Positions 1 through 5,932 are shown, counted from the first letter of the stretch. The stretch is DNA of 8,375 nt from Lachnospiraceae bacterium (GCA_009774535.1 VSNY01000167.1:1-8375), one strand, 5' to 3'. Translations and numbers: made by a program. The notes: generated by a model from the sequence alone, not told the origin.

Positions 1-29
1 ACTTTTGTCAGCTACGCCAACAAAAATGC

Positions 30-101
30 AACCTGCAAGCAGGTTTTGCGCCCTGCCGGGGGCAAGCTATCCTTCGGATAGCATACCGTCCTTACGGACG
101 G
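30..101. repeat. Cluster of short hairpins in a gene-free segment
   Basis: Three clear inverted repeats follow each other closely: AACCTGC/GCAGGTT (30-36 with 39-45), GCTATCC/GGATAGC (66-72 with 76-82, containing a CTTCGG loop) and CCGTCC/GGACGG (86-91 with 96-101). A weaker GCCC/GGGC pair lies at 50-53 with 60-63. No hairpin is followed by a T-run, so a row of terminators is unlikely. The segment lies downstream of the int-mob-rep operon on the minus strand. An origin of transfer, a replication origin or a structured leader for a gene beyond position 1 are all possible. I see no convincing protein gene in 1-243. Confidence 0.55.
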
Positions 102-198
102 GCGGCTTTTCCAGCCCTTTTACTGCCGCTGTCAGTACTACATTGCCTGGCATTTCATTCCGTGTGGCAATCCTTCATTTTTCCTTGTCGGCTAATAG

Positions 199-222
199 AC
201 AGGGGGCGTGACACGCCCCTGT
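199..222. repeat. Strong GC-rich hairpin after the last visible operon gene
   Basis: ACA-GGGG-CGTG can pair with CACG-CCCC-TGT, giving about 11 bp with one bulged G and a very small loop. It starts 22 nt beyond the stop of the 77-codon gene at 244 on the minus strand. No poly-T follows on either strand, so it is not a standard intrinsic terminator. It may protect the mRNA 3' end, pause transcription or belong to a transfer or replication origin. Confidence 0.5.
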
Positions 223-243
223 TAATTATCGCCAAAGGAAAAA

Positions 244-477
244 CTACCAGCGGAAGCTGTCCGGCACTCCCCGCTTATCCAGATATTCTTTTCTGGCTTT
301 TTCTCTTTCTTCTTCCGTTGGCGCTGTCTTATATTTTGCGTACAGTTCATGGCGCACCATAGAATCCAGTTTCTTTTCCAGCCCTCGCCGGATTTCATCA
401 GCACAGGAACCATCTTCCACCAGATGATACCGGAGCAACAACATAAACAAATCATAAGGTATCTGCACATTTTTCAT
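244..477 (-). CDS. Small conserved-type mobile-element protein, function unknown
   Basis: A 77-residue soluble, highly charged protein with no signal peptide or membrane segment. The N-terminal half (starting MKNVQIPYDLF) looks like a short helical domain. The C-terminal half is a charged helix (EEEREKARKEYLDKRG) ending in DSFRW. From memory, similar small proteins occur in Firmicute integrative elements beside RepA-like ATPases, often under the uninformative name complexin-2. No function is established and I infer none. The start at 477 is preceded by AAAGGA about 10 nt upstream. A second reading frame over the same bases (222-470) has no comparable ribosome binding site. The gene lies 104 bp past the ATPase stop, separated by a hairpin-rich spacer, and is probably the last operon gene in this window. 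Confidence 0.75.
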   Translation of the reverse strand: MKNVQIPYDLFMLLLRYHLVEDGSCADEIRRGLEKKLDSMVRHELYAKYKTAPTEEEREKARKEYLDKRGVPDSFRW

Positions 478-495
478 TTTATATCATTCCTTTCT

Positions 496-577
496 GCGTC
501 GGTTTGCGTCGATAGCGACGGTATTTTCTATACCGCCCCGCTATCTGAAATACCGTCGCAACCGACGCATATCGTCG
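496..577. repeat. Competing inverted repeats with six CGTCG/CGACG pentamers
   Basis: The spacer between the ATPase and the small downstream gene is packed with symmetry. GCGACGGTATTT (515-526) is complementary to AAATACCGTCGC (548-559), and the outer arms GCGTCGGTT (496-504) and AACCGACGC (560-568) are also complementary. A different fold uses the same bases: GATAGCG/CGCTATC (511-517 with 539-545) enclosing CGGTAT/ATACCG (519-524 with 530-535). The two folds cannot form together. CGTCG or CGACG occurs at 497, 507, 516, 554, 563 and 573. Placement beside a RepA-like gene suggests a replication origin or an mRNA switch, but this is inference. There is no T-run after the stem on the minus strand, so it is not a plain terminator. 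Confidence 0.6.
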
Positions 578-581
578 CTTT

Positions 582-1718
582 TTATTCGTTCCGTTCCAGC
601 CGCTTTAAAATGATTCTTCTCTCATGCCCCCGTTTATTGTCATAGAAAATACCATAGTCATTTAATAGCCGGCTGTTTACCACATTTAATTTTCTGGAAA
701 GCACATTTGCCGATAGCTGCATATCCGGCAAATGTTTCAGAAGTTCCGTTGCCGTTCCTTCCCACTCTGGTCTGCCTTCCGCCAGAAATTCGTTAATGGC
801 TTCCAGAAGTGGGTTCGGCGGCTGTTTCCAAAGTTCCGTTTCTGCCTTTTTAAATTTCCAGATACATCGCTCCCGGTCAAACTCGATGGTCAGTTCCTGG
901 TCTGGCTGGTCACGCCCCACAATATCCAGAACCGCCGTGTTGTCCGTCCGTTTTTTCTTCTGCATAATAAACGCCCCATCAGCCGCCCCAAGCAATCCAT
1001 TTGTACCGGAAATCATATCAAAGCTGTCACCGGATTCCATCTTGCGGGTATGGTGTACCACTAACAGGCAGATACCATATTTATCACTAAATGCTTTCAG
1101 CTTTGTTACAATCTCATAATCATTCGAGTAGCTGAACGTTTCCCCGCCAACTTCCCTCACCTTTTGCAGTGTGTCAATAATAATCAATCTTGCGTCTGTA
1201 TGCTGTTTCACAAACTCCTCTAATTCACCGTCCAAGCCTTCCTTCAGTGTCTTTGCCTGTGTCGCAAAATAGAGATTGTCTGCGCTCTCTATGCCAAACA
1301 TTTGTGAAAGCCGCCGCTGAAGCCTTGCGTAATCATCTTCCAAAGCCAGATACAAGACCGTTCCTTTACGGACAGGATAATCCCACAGGGAAAGCCCCAT
1401 TGCTACATGATAGGCAAGCTGCCCCATAAAAAAGGATTTACCCACCTTCGGCGCACCTACGAAAAGATATGTGCCACCATACAGAAAACCATCTACAACC
1501 GGCGTCCTCGGCGGATAAAGCGTATCATACAATTCTGTCATGGAAACCGTCTGCAAACTGCACCCGGATTTCTCCGGGCTTTTGCAGTTATTTGTGGCTT
1601 GCAGATTGATTTGTGCTGTTTCATTTGCTATAATTTCAGTGTCTTTTTTGATATTCGGCTGTTTCCCATCTGCGCCAACAGATGATACGGAAGCAGTCGT
1701 TTTTCTTTTTCCTGTCAT
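582..1718 (-). CDS. RepA/DnaB-like RecA-fold ATPase (putative replicative helicase of the element)
   Basis: A 378-residue cytoplasmic P-loop ATPase of the RepA/AAA_25 type. Walker A is GAPKVGKS (88-95), a catalytic glutamate is likely in ALEDD (about 125-129), Walker B is LIIID (178-182), and VVHHTRK (220-226) matches the DnaB/RepA motif that senses nucleotide state. The first 60 residues are polar and probably disordered. The C-terminal 80 residues look like a small winged-helix region (TELLKHL onwards). Plasmid RepA proteins of this fold are hexameric helicases that unwind an origin, so the likely role is replication of the excised circle. The start at 1718 overlaps the mobC-like stop as ATGA and has AAAGGAGAAG just upstream. 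No initiator or primase gene is visible in the window. The ATPase class is secure, the helicase role probable. Confidence 0.88.
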   Translation of the reverse strand: MTGKRKTTASVSSVGADGKQPNIKKDTEIIANETAQINLQATNNCKSPEKSGCSLQTVSMTELYDTLYPPRTPVVDGFLYGGTYLFVGAPKVGKSFFMGQLAYHVAMGLSLWDYPVRKGTVLYLALEDDYARLQRRLSQMFGIESADNLYFATQAKTLKEGLDGELEEFVKQHTDARLIIIDTLQKVREVGGETFSYSNDYEIVTKLKAFSDKYGICLLVVHHTRKMESGDSFDMISGTNGLLGAADGAFIMQKKKRTDNTAVLDIVGRDQPDQELTIEFDRERCIWKFKKAETELWKQPPNPLLEAINEFLAEGRPEWEGTATELLKHLPDMQLSANVLSRKLNVVNSRLLNDYGIFYDNKRGHERRIILKRLERNE

Positions 1719-2038
1719 TCATCTTCTCCTTTCAGACCGTCCAACGTGATTGCAATAACTTGTAATGTGTAGAGCAGTTCGTCATTGTCCGGGCTTATGC
1801 TCTCCATACGCTTCAATTCCTCATGGATTGCCGCCATCTGGTTTTTCAGAGCCTTATACACCCTCGGATTGCCCTGTACCACCACATCCCGGCATAAAAG
1901 CCGCCTTGTGATATAGTCCTGTTTTGTCAGCCCCGACAATGCCACCAAATCATTTAACAGCTTTGCTTCTTCGTCCGAAACCCTAAACGCCACCGTATGA
2001 TTGCGCCATCTTCCCTTGTAATCAAGTGCCTTATCCAT
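1715..2038 (-). CDS. MobC-like ribbon-helix-helix mobilization protein
   Basis: A 107-residue cytoplasmic protein. Residues 13-50 (TVAFRVSDEEAKLLNDL... TKQDYITRRLL) read as a ribbon-helix-helix DNA-binding domain: a short strand, then two amphipathic helices separated by SGLT. Residues 58-90 form a charged, probably coiled helix. This pattern fits MobC-type relaxosome accessory proteins, which bind near oriT and help the relaxase nick DNA. The start at 2038 lies only 3 nt after the integrase stop, and its Shine-Dalgarno AAAGGAGG lies inside the last integrase codons, which implies translational coupling. The stop overlaps the ATPase start by 4 nt. No relaxase is present in the window to confirm the role, so a plain RHH transcription factor is an alternative. 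Confidence 0.75.
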   Translation of the reverse strand: MDKALDYKGRWRNHTVAFRVSDEEAKLLNDLVALSGLTKQDYITRRLLCRDVVVQGNPRVYKALKNQMAAIHEELKRMESISPDNDELLYTLQVIAITLDGLKGEDE

Positions 2039-2041
2039 TTT

Positions 2042-3124
2042 TTAGTCCTCCTTTGTCATTCGCTCCATTTCCAGCCTTTCCGCCATTTCCGTCTGAACCG
2101 TAGGAAATAAGTGTGCGTATCGGTATGTAATCTTCTCCGCTTCATGCCCCATGCGCTCTCCAATCGCCAGTACCGAGAATCCCATGTTGATTAAAAGCGA
2201 AACCGCACTGTGACGAATATCATGCACACGAATCTTCTTTACACCTGCCTGTTTTGCCCCTCGCTCCATTTCGTGATTGAGATAGGATTTTGTAACGGTA
2301 AATAACCTTTCGTCCGGCTTAATGTCATAAAGCATTTTGATGTACTCCTGCATTTCCTCACAGAGAAACGGCGGCATTTTGATGGTGCGGTTACTTTTCT
2401 TCGTCTTTGGGCTTGTGATAATGTCACGTCCTTTGGAGCGGTGAAATGTCTTGCTGATTGTGACCGTCTGCTTCTCAAAGTTGAAATCTGCCAGAGTGAG
2501 GGCAAGCAGTTCACCGGAACGCATCCCGCACCAGTAGAGCATTTCAAACGCATAATAGGAACGGGGCTTATCCATCATGGCTTCGGAGAATTTCAGGTAT
2601 TCTTCCTTCGTCCAGAAGTCCATTTCCTTTACGGCTTCGCTCCCAATCGTTCCTGCCCTCCTTGCCGGGTTGTAGGGAAGATTGTAAAAGTTTACCGCAT
2701 GATTGAATATCGCCGTAAGCTGTGCGTGTATTGTCCTCAAATAATCTGCGGAATAGGGCTTGCCCTTCTCGTCCTTGTACGCCATCAGTTCATTTTGCCA
2801 CGCTATCACGTCCTTTGCTTCAATCTCTGCAATTTTGCGGTTTTCAAAGTACGGCAAAATCTTTGTCCGTATTACATGGCTTTTGGATTCCCATGTGCTT
2901 TCCTTGACACGCTGTTTCTTATCCGCTTCGTACACTTCAAAGAAACTGCCGAACGTCATATCCAGCTTTGCCCCCTGTTTAAGCATGGCTTCATGTTCCC
3001 AGGCTAACGCTTCCCTTTTCGTTGCAAAGCCCCTCTTTTGTGTCTGCTTCCTCTCCCCCTTCCAGTTGGTGAAACGGTAAATTACCCTCCATGTTCCTGT
3101 TGCATTGTCTTTGTATACAGCCAT
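2042..3124 (-). CDS. int: Tyrosine recombinase / integrase of the element
   Basis: A 360-residue phage-type tyrosine recombinase of typical length. Residues 1-45 form an AP2-like arm-binding domain (AVYKDNATGTWRVIYRF... KRGFATKREAL). Residues 55-155 are the SAM-like core-binding domain. Residues 170-345 are the catalytic domain. The active-site set is complete: R202 in CGMRSGEL, a lysine in the SPKTKKSNR hairpin (about 240-243), H301 and R304 in VHDIRHS, H327 in MGHE and the nucleophile Y336 in YRYAHL. It should integrate and excise the element at the guaA 3' end. The element's right end is about 1.3 kb away, beyond the xis-like and XRE genes, instead of next to int. The start is directed by AAGGAGA-type sequence just upstream. 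It lies 20 nt after the excisionase-like gene. Confidence 0.95.
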   Translation of the reverse strand: MAVYKDNATGTWRVIYRFTNWKGERKQTQKRGFATKREALAWEHEAMLKQGAKLDMTFGSFFEVYEADKKQRVKESTWESKSHVIRTKILPYFENRKIAEIEAKDVIAWQNELMAYKDEKGKPYSADYLRTIHAQLTAIFNHAVNFYNLPYNPARRAGTIGSEAVKEMDFWTKEEYLKFSEAMMDKPRSYYAFEMLYWCGMRSGELLALTLADFNFEKQTVTISKTFHRSKGRDIITSPKTKKSNRTIKMPPFLCEEMQEYIKMLYDIKPDERLFTVTKSYLNHEMERGAKQAGVKKIRVHDIRHSAVSLLINMGFSVLAIGERMGHEAEKITYRYAHLFPTVQTEMAERLEMERMTKED

Positions 3125-3144
3125 CTTCTAATCACTCTCCTTCC

Positions 3145-3324
3145 TTATTCGCTGTAACAGACCTTTTTATGAAAAAATGTAGCGTTCACACGTCCTGTCA
3201 CGGTCAGATAACCCTGTTTTTGCAACTCTGTATTCAGTTCCCTTACAATCTGGTAGGCTTTTGACTTCGACACACGCAATTCCGCTGCCACTTCCTCCAC
3301 TGTCATAAATGATTTTCCTGTCAT
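3145..3324 (-). CDS. Small excisionase-like helix-turn-helix protein
   Basis: A 59-codon gene running ATG at 3324 to TAA at 3145, easily missed because it is so short. Translation begins MTGKSFMTVEEVAAELRVSK and continues SKAYQIVREL, a clear helix-turn-helix of the MerR/Xis kind (residues 7-30). It ends in a short strand-turn region rich in K, G, V and T (residues 36-55). The start has AAAGGAGAAG 11 nt upstream. Position directly before int, 20 nt away and in the same direction, is the classic place for an excisionase, which bends DNA at the element end and steers the integrase towards excision. A small regulator of the operon is the alternative. No other likely start exists, except an internal ATG at codon 7. 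Confidence 0.82.
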   Translation of the reverse strand: MTGKSFMTVEEVAAELRVSKSKAYQIVRELNTELQKQGYLTVTGRVNATFFHKKVCYSE

Positions 3325-3371
3325 TCAGTTTTCTTCTCCTTTCTAACTATTTTTGTTTAAGTCCTGCTTAT

Positions 3372-3400
3372 AGAATACTAAATAAATTCCGTTAAGTCAA
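3372..3400 (-). promoter_or_regulatory. Leftward promoter of the xis-int-mob-rep operon
   Basis: On the minus strand, TTGACT (3395-3400) and TATTCT (3372-3377) are separated by exactly 17 nt, which is near the sigma-A consensus. Transcription would start near 3365, leaving about 40 nt of leader before the excisionase-like ATG at 3324. A TTAAGT motif overlaps the -35 box and another lies at the expected start point, which suggests repression from here. Confidence 0.75.
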
Positions 3401-3443
3401 GTGGTTTTCAAAAGAATCTTAACTTTTTTTATTTAAGTTATTC

Positions 3444-3472
3444 TTGCTATTTCTATTTCCTCATGCTATACT
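3444..3472 (+). promoter_or_regulatory. Rightward promoter of the XRE regulator
   Basis: TTGCTA (3444-3449) and TATACT (3467-3472) are separated by 17 nt, and the -10 carries the extended TGC element just before it. Transcription would start near 3479, inside the AACAAATTTGTT palindrome, giving a leader of about 170 nt before the XRE start codon. Confidence 0.75.
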
Positions 3473-3489
3473 AAATTCAACAAATTTGT

Positions 3490-3630
3490 TTAAGTACAGC
3501 CATGCACGGCTGGCAGAAAACAGGATGGCGGGTGCTTGCACACGCTGGACTGGTTTATGACAGGCGTATATGGCGCACCGCCACAGCGAGATGAAGCACA
3601 GCGGAATCGAGCTGGCATGGCTGTGCTTAA
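3490..3630 (+). ncRNA. Structured RNA leader closed by a 16-bp helix, family not recognised
   Basis: TTAAGTACAGCCATGC (3490-3505) pairs along its whole length with GCATGGCTGTGCTTAA (3615-3630); the single mismatch in DNA is a U-G wobble in RNA. Inside, TGGCGG-TGC (3526-3535, one bulged G) pairs with GCACCGCCA (3575-3583), and ACGCTG (3542-3547) pairs with CAGGCGT (3561-3567, one bulge). The repeat CACAGCG occurs at 3582 and 3597. The closing helix ends 10 nt before the GGAGG of the XRE gene. I match no riboswitch, T-box or ribozyme family. A cis-regulatory leader fits best; a DNA-level palindrome used as a transfer or replication site is the alternative. Confidence 0.6.
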
Positions 3631-3652
3631 CCACTACAACGGAGGTTTGATT

Positions 3653-4213
3653 ATGGCAATCGGCAAACGTATCAAATTTTTTCGCAATAGAAAAGGCATG
3701 ACACAGAAGCAACTGGGCGAAATCCTCGGCTTCCTCGGAAAGACCTCGGACGTCCGTATGGCACAGTATGAATCCGAAGCCAGAGTGCCGAAGCATGACC
3801 TTGTAAAAGAAATGGCGAACCTTTTCGGTATCAGCACCCACGCCCTCACCGTGCCGGACATTGATACAAATATCGGGCTTATGCACACCCTCTTTGCGCT
3901 GGAAGATATGTACGGGCTGAAAATCGGTGAGATTGACGGGGAAATCTGCCTGCGTCTGGATAAGTCCGATTACTCCACCTATTCTTCCATGTTCAAAATG
4001 TTCCACGCATGGCAGTCAGAAGCCGCCAGACTGGAAAAGGGCGAAATCACCAAAGAAGAATATGACGAGTGGCGGTACAAATATCCAGAACTTGACACGC
4101 ACCAAATCTGGGCAAAGGTTCCTCCGCAAGAATTGTTTGACTTTATCAATGACACTGCCAAAGAAGCAGAAAGTACAGACAAAAAAGAAGCAAAGCGCAA
4201 GAAGAAAAAATGA
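3653..4213 (+). CDS. XRE-family helix-turn-helix regulator of the element
   Basis: A 186-residue cytoplasmic DNA-binding protein. Residues 4-62 are an XRE/Cro-CI type HTH (IGKRIKFFRNRKGMTQKQLGE, then RMAQYESEARVP, then LVKEMANLFGIS). The middle (75-125) is a separate domain of unknown role. A polar C-terminal part ends in a lysine/arginine-rich tail (KKEAKRKKKK). The start at 3653 is chosen because GGAGG lies at 3641-3645, 7 nt upstream. The frame stays open back to 3536, but that extension translates the folded leader and has no ribosome binding site. It is transcribed divergently from xis-int and is followed within 5 nt by a terminator. It is probably the switch repressor that keeps the element integrated. 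The DNA target is inferred, not shown. Confidence 0.9.
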   Translation: MAIGKRIKFFRNRKGMTQKQLGEILGFLGKTSDVRMAQYESEARVPKHDLVKEMANLFGISTHALTVPDIDTNIGLMHTLFALEDMYGLKIGEIDGEICLRLDKSDYSTYSSMFKMFHAWQSEAARLEKGEITKEEYDEWRYKYPELDTHQIWAKVPPQELFDFINDTAKEAESTDKKEAKRKKKK

Positions 4214-4217
4214 ACGC

Positions 4218-4269
4218 AAAAAACCTTACCAATTTTCAGTTGTCATATCTGAAAATCAGTAAGGTTTTT
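4218..4269. terminator. Bidirectional intrinsic terminator
   Basis: AAAAACCTTAC (4219-4229) and GTAAGGTTTTT (4259-4269) pair, continued by ATTTTCAG (4232-4239) with CTGAAAAT (4249-4256) across a two-base internal mismatch and a 9-nt loop. T-runs follow the stem on both strands. It ends the XRE gene directly after its stop codon. On the minus strand it is the first terminator after guaA, about 120 bp past the guaA stop. Confidence 0.85.
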
Positions 4270-4313
4270 CTGTTATTGAAGTATTCTTTTATCTAACGAG
4301 TGATACCCGAAAT

Positions 4314-4331
4314 GTTGCCAAATCGTTGCCA
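4314..4331. repeat. GTTGCCA direct repeat, candidate integrase arm sites
   Basis: GTTGCCA is present at 4314-4320 and 4325-4331, one helical turn (11 bp) apart, about 60 bp inside the expected right end of the element. Paired direct repeats near an element end are typical arm-type sites for the N-terminal domain of tyrosine integrases. The interpretation rests on position and period only. Confidence 0.45.
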
Positions 4332-4379
4332 GTTCCTAAATAAATTTGCTTGTAACCCGCATAAACACTGGATTCTTGA

Positions 4380-4410
4380 AGCCCATTTCATCACTCGAAC
4401 TCAATCGTCC
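4380..4410. other. Probable attachment-site junction at the guaA 3' end
   Basis: Element sequence meets the last codons of guaA here. guaA is intact and ends in the usual KPPGTIEFE, so the crossover lies within or just beyond the final codons and the element restores the gene end. CGAGTGAT (4297-4304) is the reverse complement of ATCACTCG (4390-4397), which covers the guaA stop codon. The core repeat cannot be delimited because the other junction is outside the window. Confidence 0.55.
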
Positions 4411-5932
4411 CCGGCGGCTTACTACTCAAATCATAAACCACCCGATTAACCCCCTTCACCTCATTCACAATCCGGTTCATCACCCTCTGCAGCACCCCAA
4501 ACGGAATCTCCGCACACTCCGCAGTCATAAAGTCCGTTGTTGTCACCGCGCGCAGCGCCACCGCATAATCATAAGTTCTTCCATCTCCCATAACACCAAC
4601 CGACCGCATATTCGTAAGCGCTGCAAAATACTGGCTCACCGACTGGTCCAGTCCTGCGTTTGCAATTTCTTCGCGGTAGATCGCATCTGCGTCCTGTACG
4701 ATTTTTACTTTTTCTGCCGTGACTTCGCCGATGATGCGGATTCCAAGGCCAGGGCCTGGAAATGGCTGGCGGCTGACCAGATATTCAGGTATGCCCAGTT
4801 CCCGTCCAGCTTGTCTTACTTCGTCTTTGAACAATAGGCGAAGCGGTTCCACGATTTCTTTAAAATCTACAAAATCCGGAAGTCCGCCTACATTGTGGTG
4901 GGATTTGATCGTGGCGGATTTTCCAAGGCCCGATTCGATCACGTCCGGATAAATAGTTCCCTGCACCAGATAATCTACCACACCGATCTTCTTTGCTTCT
5001 TCTTCAAATACACGGATAAATTCTTCGCCGATGATCTTGCGTTTCGTTTCCGGTTCTGTGACGCCTGACAGCTTTTGGTAAAAGCGTTCCTGCGCGTTTA
5101 CGCGGATAAAGTTCAGGTCATACGGTCCCTGCGGGCCAAATACGGCTTCGACTTCGTCTCCTTCATTTTTGCGCAGCAAGCCATGATCTACGAATACGCA
5201 AGTCAGCTGCCTACCGACTGCTTTTGACAAGATCACCGCAGCGACTGAGGAATCCACGCCTCCGGATAAGGCGCATAGTACTTTTCCGTCACCGACTTTT
5301 TCCCGGATCTCCCGAATCGTTTTATCTACAAAAGAATCCATCTTCCAGTCTCCGGTGCAGCCGCAGATGTTATAGACAAAATTAGACAGCATCCGCTGGC
5401 CTTCGACCGTATGCATGACTTCCGGATGGAACTGTGTGGCATATAGTTTCTGCTGCGTGTTCTCCATAGCGGCAACCGGGCAGACCGGCGTATGCCCGAT
5501 TATGCTGAATCCCTGCGGCAGTGTCTCAATATAATCGGTATGACTCATCCAGCAGACCGTATCCGCGTGAACACCGTCAAATAACATGCTTGCCGGATCG
5601 ACATGGACATCTGTTTTGCCATATTCACTGGTTGGCGCAGTCTTTACACTTCCTCCAAGCAGATGTGCGATAACCTGCGCTCCATAACAAATGCCAAGAA
5701 CCGGAACACCCAGTTCCAGGACTTCTTTGCTGCAAATCGGTGAATCTTCCAGATATGCACTGTTCGGCCCGCCAGTGAAAATAATTCCTTTCGGCTGCAG
5801 CTGCCTGATTTCTTCTACGGAAACGGAGTGTGGATACACTTCACAGTATACATGACATTCACGTACGCGTCTAGCAATCAGCTGGTTGTATTGTCCTCCA
5901 AAATCAAGTACAATGACTTTTTCCTGACTCAT
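4391..5932 (-). CDS. guaA: GMP synthase (glutamine-hydrolysing)
   Basis: A 513-residue enzyme, the usual length for Firmicute GuaA. It converts XMP, ATP and glutamine to GMP in the last step of guanine nucleotide synthesis, in the cytoplasm. Residues 5-195 are the class I glutamine amidotransferase with catalytic C82 (GICYGAQ), H169 and E171 (FHPE). Residues 200-390 are the ATP pyrophosphatase domain with the PP-loop SGGVDSS (223-229). The C-terminal dimerization domain includes RQPFPGPGLGIRI and ends KPPGTIEFE. The start at 5932 is chosen because GAGGAGAAAA lies just upstream and the protein then begins MSQEKVIVLDFGGQ like its relatives. An in-frame ATG at 6001 would add 23 atypical residues and lacks a good site. 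All key residues are intact, so the insertion next to its stop has not damaged it. Confidence 0.98.
   Translation of the reverse strand: MSQEKVIVLDFGGQYNQLIARRVRECHVYCEVYPHSVSVEEIRQLQPKGIIFTGGPNSAYLEDSPICSKEVLELGVPVLGICYGAQVIAHLLGGSVKTAPTSEYGKTDVHVDPASMLFDGVHADTVCWMSHTDYIETLPQGFSIIGHTPVCPVAAMENTQQKLYATQFHPEVMHTVEGQRMLSNFVYNICGCTGDWKMDSFVDKTIREIREKVGDGKVLCALSGGVDSSVAAVILSKAVGRQLTCVFVDHGLLRKNEGDEVEAVFGPQGPYDLNFIRVNAQERFYQKLSGVTEPETKRKIIGEEFIRVFEEEAKKIGVVDYLVQGTIYPDVIESGLGKSATIKSHHNVGGLPDFVDFKEIVEPLRLLFKDEVRQAGRELGIPEYLVSRQPFPGPGLGIRIIGEVTAEKVKIVQDADAIYREEIANAGLDQSVSQYFAALTNMRSVGVMGDGRTYDYAVALRAVTTTDFMTAECAEIPFGVLQRVMNRIVNEVKGVNRVVYDLSSKPPGTIEFE

Larger units (their letters stand above)
3352..3495. 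promoter_or_regulatory. Candidate operators: four TTAAGT motifs and a 12-bp palindrome
   Basis: TTAAGT occurs at 3357-3362, 3392-3397, 3433-3438 and 3490-3495. Two copies sit in the identical 11-mer TTTGTTTAAGT (3352-3362 and 3485-3495), close to the leftward and rightward start points respectively. A perfect palindrome AACAAATTTGTT (3479-3490) covers the rightward start point, and GTTAAG/CTTAAC form an inverted pair (3391-3396 with 3418-3423). The likely ligand is the XRE protein encoded at 3653. This is inference from position and repetition only. Confidence 0.5.
1..4390. mobile_element. Right-hand part of an integrative, probably mobilizable element inserted at guaA
   Basis: This stretch holds an excisionase-like gene, a tyrosine recombinase, a MobC-like relaxosome protein, a RepA-like ATPase and a divergent XRE regulator. 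It stops exactly where the intact 3' end of guaA begins. The 3' end of guaA is an established integration target for genomic islands. The gene set fits an element that excises, may replicate as a circle and is mobilized. No relaxase, coupling protein or mating-pore gene is visible, so the element either continues left of position 1 or relies on a helper. The exact right boundary is uncertain within about 20 bases of 4390, and the left boundary is outside the window. The element type is inferred from gene content. Confidence 0.85.

Noticed and set aside
2441..3007. 188-codon + strand open frame opposite the integrase
   Set aside because: It is the antisense shadow of a gene with full catalytic motifs and has no family resemblance or ribosome binding site.
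3536..3652. N-terminal extension of the XRE frame up to 3536
   Set aside because: It lacks a ribosome binding site and translates the folded leader; GGAGG at 3641-3645 and the HTH beginning at MAIGKR favour 3653.
3461..4006. 181-codon minus-strand frame opposite the XRE gene
   Set aside because: It is antisense to a clear HTH gene and runs over both the promoter and the folded leader.
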